In this document: positions 1-4,629 of the stretch, one piece after another
Position numbering within the stretch: position 1 is the stretch's first letter
Layout: each line of letters begins with the position of its first letter
NCBI GenBank assembly: GCA_021819045.1
Contig: JAKASM010000027.1
Span: 1-5,986, forward strand
Direction of reading: 5' to 3'
Source: Microcaldota archaeon
GTDB lineage: Archaea > Micrarchaeota > Micrarchaeia > Micrarchaeales > Micrarchaeaceae
DNA: 5,986 nt
Notes under the pieces: model-generated
The model's input: only the letters and a program-made list of their open reading frames with translations
Database searches by the model: none
What the model was told of the DNA's origin: nothing
Program-made: the position numbers and the translations under genes

Positions 1-104
1 TGAACCCTAAAGCCCCGAAGGGCACCGGTTTTCTTCGCATCACGGATCAGCTCTTGACATCTAAGACTCAAGACCGGCGCGTTACCAGATTCTGCCACCC
101 TGGC
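1..104 (-). tRNA. tRNA-Ser (UGA), intron-containing, 3' end cut by window edge
   Basis: Read on the minus strand from 104 down, the sequence gives a type II tRNA. The acceptor strand is GCCAGGG (104-98), followed by T8 and G9. A short D arm ends in CGC (81-79). The anticodon stem CCGGT (77-73) pairs with ACCGG (29-25). A long variable arm GCCC-TTCG-GGGC (23-12) is capped by a UUCG loop, and the T arm begins TAGGG-TTCA (9-1). The T-arm 3' strand and acceptor 3' strand lie outside the window. Between the anticodon stem strands there are 43 nt instead of 7, so about 36 nt must be an intron. The loop begins C-T-TGA, making UGA (Ser) the simplest anticodon. Leu is also a type II tRNA, but no Leu anticodon fits this stem. 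The D stem has an A-C mismatch, and I could not draw a clean bulge-helix-bulge, so the splice sites are not fixed. Confidence 0.78.
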
Positions 105-114
105 TCGCTACTCC

Positions 115-136
115 TTTATCTGGAAAATTTATTAAG
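115..136. promoter_or_regulatory. Divergent AT-rich promoter region between tRNA and ATPase
   Basis: The AT tract AAAATTTATTAA (about 124-135) is centred roughly 26 bp upstream of the tRNA 5' end at 104. That is the expected position of an archaeal TATA box for the minus-strand tRNA. A second tract, TTTATC (115-120), lies at a suitable distance to start a plus-strand transcript just before the Shine-Dalgarno site of the ATPase gene at 147-151. Both assignments rest on sequence and spacing only. Confidence 0.45.
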
Positions 137-140
137 CAGT

Positions 141-155
141 ATTATTGGTGATAAT
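141..155 (+). promoter_or_regulatory. Shine-Dalgarno site inside a small inverted repeat, fixes the ATPase start
   Basis: GGTGAT (147-152) is complementary to the conserved 3' end of archaeal 16S rRNA. GGTGA is followed by 4 nt and then TTG at 156, the same spacing seen before the two microgenes downstream. The site sits in ATTAT-TGGTG-ATAAT (141-155), whose arms are perfect 5-bp inverted repeats directly abutting the start codon. Nearly the same block precedes the start of the Yip1-like gene at 3804-3818. Confidence 0.65.
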
Positions 156-1880
156 TTGAAATACAAAATAAAAAATTTACTGGAAAGGATTAAGGTTGGA
201 TTTGCAAATGCATTTTTTAAAAAAGAAACACGGTTTATTGAATTGGGACGTACCGTTGCGGTCCTTAAAGAAAGGAAGAGGGTCAGGATATACCCGAAAC
301 ACGGCCATGTGTCAAGCGAAGTTTACCGCATTCCAGAATGGAGAAGGTCCAGAGGTAGAACAAGGGTCTTCCCAGAAAAGGAGCCAAACCCTCACATTGT
401 CCTTCTCGGAATGAGCGGCTTCGGCAAAAGCACAATGATGAAGTCAATGCTCATAGACATAAGCAGAATGGGAAGTTCAGCCATACTATTTGACGCGCAC
501 AACGAACACAAAGACGCAATCCTTGCAGTGAACGGAAAGGTATACGATGCATCTAGGTCAGGCATAAATATACTCGAGCTTGACGGGATGACTGTACAGC
601 AGAGAATATCTGATATAGTCAATCTCTTCAAGAATGTATACGGTTTGGGGCAGATACAAGCAATAAAGCTGAGCCAGTGTTTATCCTACTCCTACAGGAA
701 ATGCTCTATGCTAGGCCAGAAAGTGCACAACCCAACCATCTCTGACCTGATAGCAGAGATAAACATATTCATAAAAAATTCAAGGTCTTCTTCGGAGAGG
801 AATAGCTTGATGCACCTCAAAGAAAAGATATACTCCCTATCTACCGCTACGGAGTCAACTGTAGAAATATCTTCTCTTAAAAATGGGATAAGCTCATTTT
901 CTCTTGCAGGACTGAAGAGCAGGGAGGCAAGGATAATTTACATACACGAGCTTCTCAGGAGGCTATACGCGAGCATGAAGGAGAATGCAAAGGAGAAGGG
1001 CGTAAGCCTATTCATAATGATAGACGAGGCGCAGTTCCTCATCGGATCTGAAGGAGGCTCAAGAATAGTCACGAGCATGGTGGAGGAGGGCAGAAAGTAC
1101 GGAGTAGGCCTGATCATAGCCACCCACATATCTGCTAACCTTGACAGGCAGGTTATGGCAAACGCATCTACCCTAATATCATTCTATGCAAGGGACCCCA
1201 CAGAGATAAACTACATCTCAAATGCACTTTCAGGAGGCAACCAGGCTATGGCAGCTTCAATAAAGGCAAGGCTTAGGTCGCTTGGGCAGAACCAGGCAAT
1301 AATGATAAGCGGAAGGATGCGCGACCCGCTTGTAGTAGACTGCAAGCGCATAAATGCTCTCTTACCCCTGTTCAGGGCAGGGAGCAAAAACTATGAAGAA
1401 GCGCGCACTACTGCAATAAAAAACCCAATAAGGTATGAAGATGCCGAGAAAAGCATTGGAAAGGAGGCATTGGATAGATTAATCATGTCCGGCAAGGTTA
1501 CCGTTGAATCTGTAGATACAGAAGGAATGCCTACAGATTGGGTCATGGAAAAAGGGCAGAAGAGCATAGAGCACGAGGTATCGGTAGGCATTATATCAAG
1601 AAGGTTGGCAGAGCTTGGGATAAAGCATTACATAATGAACAACTCTAACGGGCCGGACATACTGGCATATATAAACGGCAAAAAGGTTGCAATAGAGTAC
1701 GAAACCGGAAGGAAGGGGTACAGAAGCACAGCAAGCATGCTGGAATCAAGGAAAAAACGGTTTGAAAGGACCGTAGTTTTCGTCAACAGCCTGGCGTACC
1801 CTTTCTACAAAAGCTACTATTCTGACGACATTATAGAGGTGGTAGACATAAAGGAGCTGCAAGGCTGGGCCGGCATATAG
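156..1880 (+). CDS. HerA/VirB4-like P-loop ATPase with C-terminal PD-(D/E)xK-like domain
   Basis: This 574-aa protein of the HerA/FtsK superfamily probably pumps or remodels DNA as a hexameric ring. TTG at 156 is chosen because it follows GGTGA at 4 nt. The frame is open back to a TTG at 54, but that start lies inside the tRNA. Residues 85-93 form Walker A (GMSGFGKST). FDAHNEHK (about 112-119) matches the HerA/VirB4 motif after strand 2. Walker B is LFIMIDEAQ (285-293, D290 E291), and GLIIATH (318-324) is the sensor strand. After a linker, residues 473-520 contain HEVSVG, GPDI (P500 D501) and AIEYETG (E514, E516). This resembles a restriction-endonuclease-like core in which the usual lysine is glutamate, so catalysis is uncertain. 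No NurA gene is nearby. A role in conjugation or plasmid-type DNA transfer is equally possible. The gene is divergent from the tRNA, and its last codons overlap the start of the 168-bp repeat. Confidence 0.85.
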   Translation: MKYKIKNLLERIKVGFANAFFKKETRFIELGRTVAVLKERKRVRIYPKHGHVSSEVYRIPEWRRSRGRTRVFPEKEPNPHIVLLGMSGFGKSTMMKSMLIDISRMGSSAILFDAHNEHKDAILAVNGKVYDASRSGINILELDGMTVQQRISDIVNLFKNVYGLGQIQAIKLSQCLSYSYRKCSMLGQKVHNPTISDLIAEINIFIKNSRSSSERNSLMHLKEKIYSLSTATESTVEISSLKNGISSFSLAGLKSREARIIYIHELLRRLYASMKENAKEKGVSLFIMIDEAQFLIGSEGGSRIVTSMVEEGRKYGVGLIIATHISANLDRQVMANASTLISFYARDPTEINYISNALSGGNQAMAASIKARLRSLGQNQAIMISGRMRDPLVVDCKRINALLPLFRAGSKNYEEARTTAIKNPIRYEDAEKSIGKEALDRLIMSGKVTVESVDTEGMPTDWVMEKGQKSIEHEVSVGIISRRLAELGIKHYIMNNSNGPDILAYINGKKVAIEYETGRKGYRSTASMLESRKKRFERTVVFVNSLAYPFYKSYYSDDIIEVVDIKELQGWAGI

Positions 1881-1884
1881 ACAT

Positions 1885-1931
1885 CTATTTAAACCCATAT
1901 GTAAAATATAGAAACATAGAAAGGTGAAAAT
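1885..1931 (+). promoter_or_regulatory. Promoter and Shine-Dalgarno of microgene copy 1
   Basis: CTATTTAAACC (about 1885-1895) is a good archaeal TATA element. A start some 25-27 bp downstream would fall near 1917, giving a leader of about 15 nt. That leader contains AAGGTGA, with GGTGA at 1923-1927 and a 4-nt spacer before ATG at 1932. The element begins immediately after the ATPase stop codon, so the microgene appears to have its own transcript rather than depending on read-through. Confidence 0.6.
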
Positions 1932-1994
1932 ATGCCAGGAAAAAAAGATGATAAAGAAACCCCCACAGGCGGAGGAGACGAAGGTCCACAGTAA
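1932..1994 (+). CDS. 20-aa microprotein, copy 1
   Basis: The open frame reads MPGKKDDKETPTGGGDEGPQ and ends in TAA. I do not recognise a family. It is supported as a real gene by its own TATA box, a strong GGTGA site 4 nt before ATG, and exact preservation of frame and length in the second copy. Apart from Met1 there is no hydrophobic residue and no Cys. The N-terminal half is Lys/Asp/Glu-rich, the C-terminal half is Gly-rich, and the net charge is about -2. Such a peptide should be disordered and soluble, which argues against a membrane toxin or signal peptide. It lies 51 bp after the ATPase stop codon on the same strand. The alternative is that the unit makes a small RNA and the frame is incidental. 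Confidence 0.6.
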   Translation: MPGKKDDKETPTGGGDEGPQ

Positions 1995-1995
1995 A

Positions 1996-2012
1996 TGCAG
2001 GCAAAGACTGTA
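1996..2012 (+). other. Small stem-loop after microgene copy 1
   Basis: TGCAG (1996-2000) can pair with CTGTA (2008-2012), with one G-U pair, around a GCAAAGA loop. The stem starts 1 nt after the microgene stop codon. The equivalent stem in copy 2 is fully Watson-Crick, so pairing is kept although the 3' arm differs. It could mark a transcript end, but no T tract follows. Confidence 0.3.
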
Positions 2013-2052
2013 GTTATGCCACAATTTAATTTATGCCGTGGTATATAGACAT

Positions 2053-2099
2053 CTATTTAAACCCATATGTAAAATATAGAAACATAGAAAGGTGAAAAT
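2053..2099 (+). promoter_or_regulatory. Promoter and Shine-Dalgarno of microgene copy 2
   Basis: This is identical over its full length to the promoter block of copy 1: CTATTTAAACC at about 2053-2063, and GGTGA at 2091-2095 with the AAAT spacer before ATG at 2100. The complete regulatory block was thus duplicated with the coding part, and either copy should be expressed alone. Confidence 0.6.
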
Positions 2100-2162
2100 A
2101 TGCCAGGAAAAAAAGATGATAAAGAAACCCCCAGCGGCGGAGGAGACGAAGGTCCACAGTAA
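2100..2162 (+). CDS. 20-aa microprotein, copy 2
   Basis: The frame reads MPGKKDDKETPSGGGDEGPQ and ends in TAA. It differs from copy 1 only at residue 12, where two adjacent base changes turn ACA (Thr) into AGC (Ser), a conservative change. Start, length and stop are otherwise the same. No known family is recognised. The near identity of the flanking DNA means the duplication is young, so it cannot by itself prove selection on the protein. The gene converges on the Lrp-like regulator, whose stop codon lies 21 bp beyond the microgene stop. A dosage effect, or two peptides acting together, is possible but not shown. Confidence 0.6.
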   Translation: MPGKKDDKETPSGGGDEGPQ

Positions 2163-2163
2163 A

Positions 2164-2180
2164 TGCAGGCAAAGACTGCA
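2164..2180 (+). other. Small stem-loop after microgene copy 2
   Basis: TGCAG (2164-2168) pairs perfectly with CTGCA (2176-2180) around GCAAAGA. A sixth pair is possible between A2163 and T2181. It lies between the convergent stop codons of the microgene and the regulator and could act as a short bidirectional transcript end. Confidence 0.3.
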
Positions 2181-2183
2181 TAG

Positions 2184-3614
2184 TTATGTCTCGCCCCTAT
2201 TTGCTAATGTGCTGCGCGGCTCATACTCTTCAAGCTTTTGCGCAGCCTCTTTATATACGCTAATTAACCTTTTGTACTGGTTCGAATAAAGGTTGTCGAA
2301 TCTTCTATGCAGTATAGATCCGAGAAATACATCAGTCAAAATCAAATAGGAAACTTTAATGCCTTTTACTTTATCTGTCAGATTTTCTATCTCCTTTTCG
2401 AGTTGCCCATCCGCCACGATAGGCATCACGAATAATACCCCCTGCGGCAGGTTTATATCCCCAACTAGGGAAAATTTACTTGAAATAAAATTCCTATCTT
2501 CGCTGATTATGTACTCTAAAAGCTGTTTCCTGGAAGCTATAAACGCACTATGATTAGTTATTTCCATAATTATTAACGCATTATACTTTATGGGCAGATT
2601 TTCCATTGTAATGCCTACCCTATTTAAAATTCCCCTATCTTTAAGTTTCTCATACGCACGCAAACCGCCACCTACCGCAATATTCCCTTCTCTCTCGATT
2701 TTTGCAAACGGCACCGCACCATCCTTATTCAATTCTTTTAGCACAGAAAATTCCCCTTGCAGCAATTGATATTGTGCAGGTCTCGGTTTCTCCTTTGTTC
2801 TATGCCAAACATCTTTTTCAAGAGCCCTGAAGATCTCGTCCCTAAAAGGCACAAAGCCATAGGTTCCGTTAAACGCAGTAGCATACCATTTTGATGGTAA
2901 ATTGATAAGCGAATTTTTGTTTTTTATCCTTTCTATGATTGCTGATAAATCGTTATTGCTTTTTGCTATCACGTGCAAAACTAGGTTATATCTTCCATTA
3001 CAAAAGGCGGCGAACTGTACGCTAGGCTCGTCTTTCAAATCAAGTTTAACTCTTTCTGCGTTTGGCATCTTGCCCCGAAATTTAACGAATATAAAGAATT
3101 GCAGGTAGCCTAGCGGTTCCAGCCTTATATGCGGCACATATCTTATGCCCAGCCGTTTTTCAAGAGATTTTATCCTTCTATCTAATGCTTTTGGATCCAT
3201 GCCCAACTTACCAGCAAGAAATGCCAATGGCATTCTGGCATTCATTGTAAGGTTTGTAAGGATCCTCAAATCAACATCTGTGAATTCACCAATGGGAGTA
3301 GCATGTAATTTAGCTTCAGGCGTTTCTGGCAACGTTACCGTCCCCCCATGCGCAAAAATGACGGCCTTTGCCACCTCAATATCTTCTTCTGGGTTTTTAA
3401 GCCCCTTTACCACAAACACTCCGCCATCTGTTATCTTGCCCAAATACGCCGACTCCACCATCTCTGTTTTACCAGTCTGCCTGTTTCTTTTTGAGATCTG
3501 CTTGTAGATGTAATACCTACCATTTATTCTCCTTAGCACTATAGGAAAAGGATAATTTTTCTTCAGCTCTTGGAATTTTTGCAACACCTTCTCAGGCATC
3601 CCCTTTAATACCAT
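2184..3614 (-). CDS. Lrp/AsnC-like double-HTH regulator with transposase-like N-terminal module
   Basis: This 476-aa protein is probably a DNA-binding regulator. Residues about 20-65 (PIVLRRINGRYYIYKQISKR followed by SAYLGKIT) resemble the short N-terminal module of some archaeal transposases, recalled from family knowledge. Residues 111-160 form an AsnC-type winged HTH (FTDVDLRILTNLTMNARMPL onward, with a recognition helix near DPKALDRRIKSLEKRLGI). It is followed by an Lrp-type alpha/beta ligand or dimer domain to about 265. A second HTH-like unit (about 284-335) and a second alpha/beta unit (about 342-440) repeat the plan, so one chain resembles a fused dimer. Classical Lrp proteins are only about 150 aa. 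ATG at 3614 is favoured because a TATA tract lies at -23 to -27, fitting a leaderless transcript. Met6, after AAAGGGG, is the alternative. The start lies in a perfect palindrome, suggesting autoregulation. The gene converges on the microgene cassette. Confidence 0.8.
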   Translation of the reverse strand: MVLKGMPEKVLQKFQELKKNYPFPIVLRRINGRYYIYKQISKRNRQTGKTEMVESAYLGKITDGGVFVVKGLKNPEEDIEVAKAVIFAHGGTVTLPETPEAKLHATPIGEFTDVDLRILTNLTMNARMPLAFLAGKLGMDPKALDRRIKSLEKRLGIRYVPHIRLEPLGYLQFFIFVKFRGKMPNAERVKLDLKDEPSVQFAAFCNGRYNLVLHVIAKSNNDLSAIIERIKNKNSLINLPSKWYATAFNGTYGFVPFRDEIFRALEKDVWHRTKEKPRPAQYQLLQGEFSVLKELNKDGAVPFAKIEREGNIAVGGGLRAYEKLKDRGILNRVGITMENLPIKYNALIIMEITNHSAFIASRKQLLEYIISEDRNFISSKFSLVGDINLPQGVLFVMPIVADGQLEKEIENLTDKVKGIKVSYLILTDVFLGSILHRRFDNLYSNQYKRLISVYKEAAQKLEEYEPRSTLANRGET

Positions 3615-3630
3615 AGTAATATTTACTATG
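3612..3630. promoter_or_regulatory. Candidate autoregulatory operator (8-3-8 palindrome) at the regulator start
   Basis: CATAGTAATATTTACTATG is a perfect inverted repeat with 8-bp arms (CATAGTAA/TTACTATG) and a 3-bp centre. It includes the regulator's start codon (3612-3614) and reaches to -16, ending just before the TATA tract. A protein bound here would block transcription initiation. The length and symmetry suit an Lrp/AsnC dimer, so self-repression is the natural reading; which protein binds is inference. Confidence 0.6.
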
Positions 3631-3632
3631 AC

Positions 3633-3645
3633 TAAATATTTAATA
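3633..3645 (-). promoter_or_regulatory. TATA box of the Lrp-like regulator
   Basis: On the minus strand the tract TATTAAATATTTA places its core about 23-30 nt upstream of the ATG at 3614. This is the spacing for transcription starting at or next to the start codon. No Shine-Dalgarno motif lies between, which agrees with a leaderless mRNA. Confidence 0.55.
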
Positions 3646-3683
3646 AAATGGCATTTCCGGTTCTATTTATATGCAAGATATTG

Positions 3684-3695
3684 AATTTTAAATAC
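3684..3695 (+). promoter_or_regulatory. Candidate TATA box upstream of the structured intergenic element
   Basis: AATTTTAAATAC (3684-3695) fits an archaeal TATA box. A start about 27 bp downstream would fall near 3716-3718, exactly where AT-rich sequence changes to the GC-rich hairpin region. It is the main reason to think the hairpin is transcribed from the plus strand. Confidence 0.4.
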
Positions 3696-3716
3696 TTATT
3701 CTTAGGTTAATAAAAA

Positions 3717-3770
3717 CCGGCCAACGGCGCGAACTCTCCCGAGAGTCAGACACGTGCAGAAGTTGCAACA
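3717..3770 (+). ncRNA. Candidate structured small RNA or leader element
   Basis: A GC-rich island in an otherwise AT-rich intergenic stretch folds as nested stems. CAAC (3722-3725) pairs with GTTG (3762-3765), GCGCG (3727-3731) pairs with CGTGC (3753-3757, one G-U), and ACTCT (3733-3737) pairs with AGAGT (3742-3746) around a CCCG loop. It lies about 55 bp before the Yip1-like gene, which has a TATA box of its own. It could therefore be a separate small RNA, or part of a longer leader. No C/D or H/ACA boxes, T-rich end or known riboswitch core were recognised. The strand is inferred from the upstream TATA tract. Confidence 0.35.
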
Positions 3771-3778
3771 CACAGATA

Positions 3779-3789
3779 GGGTTTTAAAG
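3779..3789 (+). promoter_or_regulatory. TATA box of the Yip1-like gene
   Basis: GGGTTTTAAAG (3779-3789) is TATA-like and lies about 30-35 bp before the GTG start. A transcript start near 3811 would leave a very short leader ending in the GTGA site. The assignment rests on sequence and distance only. Confidence 0.45.
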
Positions 3790-3803
3790 CTTTGTTATGA
3801 TCT

Positions 3804-3818
3804 ATTATCCGTGATAAT
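3804..3818 (+). promoter_or_regulatory. Palindrome covering the Shine-Dalgarno site of the Yip1-like gene
   Basis: ATTATC-CGT-GATAAT is a perfect 6-3-6 inverted repeat that ends directly at the GTG start (3819). GTGA (3811-3814) inside it is the ribosome-binding core, 4 nt before the start. It could be a protein-binding operator or a small hairpin that hides the site in RNA. The block matches that in front of the ATPase gene (141-155) at 13 of 15 positions. Confidence 0.5.
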
Positions 3819-4526
3819 GTGGCGCGATCGAAGTTCCGCGAGGATTTGAGGAAAGGTTTCGGATCTATAATACACCCAGGAAAAGATACACAAGGAAACT
3901 ACTCTATAGGCAGCGCACTGAGGCTCTATTACTCTGTCAGCATAATACCATTCATACTATTCCTTGTTGTAGGATCTCTGCTCTACGGCACACTTGCAAT
4001 AAGCACAAATTGCATTTACTCGCCTACGCAGATAGCAAGCCTGAGCTGCGCTCCTGCCAAGTACTTCACAGTATTTGACGGATTCATAGGCGCTCTCTCG
4101 CCATTGATAGGGGTAGTTGCATCTGTATTCCTTGCAGACGTGCTCTTCCTGCTAATAATACCTCCAATAGCAATGTTCATTGACTCGCTGGTATACCAGC
4201 TCATAGGAAGATTCTTCCTTAGGACATTCAAGAGGGACATTCACAGCACATTTACTGGAGTCATGTTCGGCGCTCTTCCAGCGCTCATACTCTACTGGCT
4301 GCTCTTCATACCTGGATTGAGCTATGTAATGCTTCCGATAATAACGGTATGGGGATTTGTAGTCGGTGTGATAGCGTTGTCCAATCAGCAGAAGGTGTCC
4401 AGGAGCGAGGTCTTCATAGTCTACCTTGCAACATTGGTGCTTGTGCTGATCATAGGAATAATCTTCAGCAGCGCAGTACTGAGCAGTCTGGCATCACAGC
4501 CATTCTACGGACCTGTATTCCCATAG
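3819..4526 (+). CDS. Yip1-domain-like multi-pass membrane protein
   Basis: This 235-aa integral membrane protein has the layout of archaeal Yip1-domain proteins: a soluble N-terminus of about 35 residues, then about five hydrophobic segments (roughly 39-61, 95-122, 146-166, 167-188 and 197-221). An extracytoplasmic-looking loop between the first two holds C65 and C77, which could form a disulfide. The central segment IPPIAMFIDSLVYQLIGRFF and the following TFKRD turn are typical of the family. In eukaryotes Yip1 proteins act in membrane traffic; the archaeal function is unknown. The GTG start is supported by GTGA at 4 nt. The gene has its own TATA box and is followed by two strong hairpins, so it appears to be transcribed alone. 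The family call rests on recall of the pattern, without a search. Confidence 0.7.
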   Translation: MARSKFREDLRKGFGSIIHPGKDTQGNYSIGSALRLYYSVSIIPFILFLVVGSLLYGTLAISTNCIYSPTQIASLSCAPAKYFTVFDGFIGALSPLIGVVASVFLADVLFLLIIPPIAMFIDSLVYQLIGRFFLRTFKRDIHSTFTGVMFGALPALILYWLLFIPGLSYVMLPIITVWGFVVGVIALSNQQKVSRSEVFIVYLATLVLVLIIGIIFSSAVLSSLASQPFYGPVFP

Positions 4527-4540
4527 CAGGCTAATCTCTT

Positions 4541-4558
4541 AGAGAGTCCCCGCTCTCT
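4541..4558 (+). terminator. Hairpin after the Yip1-like gene (first of two)
   Basis: AGAGAG (4541-4546) pairs perfectly with CTCTCT (4553-4558) around TCCCCG and is followed by TTTCC. It begins 14 bp after the stop codon. The position suggests a role at the transcript end, though archaeal termination usually depends on T tracts more than on stems. Confidence 0.4.
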
Positions 4559-4564
4559 TTCCAC

Positions 4565-4583
4565 GGCCGTGCTCTGCACGGCC
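4565..4583 (+). terminator. Strong GC hairpin after the Yip1-like gene (second of two)
   Basis: GGCCGTGC (4565-4572) pairs perfectly over 8 bp with GCACGGCC (4576-4583) around a TCT loop. TTCCAC occurs just before and just after it. It lies between the Yip1-like gene and the promoter of the next gene. It could stabilise the upstream 3' end, separate the transcription units, or be a protein-binding palindrome. Confidence 0.4.
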
Positions 4584-4592
4584 TTCCACAAA

Positions 4593-4607
4593 CCTATTTA
4601 TAGTAAT
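4593..4607 (+). promoter_or_regulatory. Promoter of the phosphatidyltransferase-acylphosphatase pair
   Basis: CCTATTTATAG (about 4593-4603) is a good TATA box about 30 bp before the ATG at 4630, so the transcript would have almost no leader. No Shine-Dalgarno motif is seen. ATAGTAAT (4600-4607), just behind the TATA box, is identical to one arm plus centre base of the regulator palindrome (3613-3620), so the Lrp-like protein might also act here. Confidence 0.5.
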
Positions 4608-4629
4608 GACCAAAATCTAAAATGATTGC

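Larger units (their letters stand above)
1872..2188 (+). repeat. 168-bp tandem duplication carrying promoter, RBS and microgene
   Basis: Positions 1875-2010 and 2043-2178 are aligned copies offset by 168 bp with only two differing bases (1966-1967 against 2134-2135). Similarity continues to TAGTTATG, with a 2-nt CA insertion in the second copy. It also reaches back to GGYATATAG, which in copy 1 is the last codons and stop of the ATPase gene. Copy 2 runs into the stop codon of the convergent regulator gene at 2184. The unit is therefore the whole segment between two convergent genes, duplicated in tandem. No target-site duplications or terminal inverted repeats of an insertion sequence are visible. 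Confidence 0.95.

Noticed and set aside
54..155. N-terminal extension of the ATPase from TTG at 54
   Set aside because: It would run through the tRNA gene; TTG at 156 has a GGTGA site at the standard 4-nt spacing.
1995..2048. Second small frame ATGCAGGCAAAG... overlapping the microgene stop (TAAATG)
   Set aside because: It is 17 codons in copy 1 but only 6 in copy 2 because of the CA insertion, so it is not preserved, and it has no ribosome site.
1932..2162. Microprotein as a Pup/UBact-like ubiquitin modifier because of its Gly-rich tail and terminal Gln
   Set aside because: It is far shorter than those proteins (about 60 aa), ends in GPQ rather than GGQ/GGE, and no ligase or proteasome gene is nearby.
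1872..2188. CRISPR array or insertion sequence
   Set aside because: Only two long units with no short regular repeats or spacers, no terminal inverted repeats and no transposase catalytic domain.
2092..2289. 65-codon plus-strand frame across microgene copy 2 and the regulator 3' end
   Set aside because: It is antisense to the regulator and in a different frame from the well-supported microgene, with no start signal of its own.
3145..3507. 120-codon plus-strand frame inside the regulator gene
   Set aside because: It is a shadow of the minus-strand regulator, whose protein shows clear HTH domains; no promoter or ribosome site.
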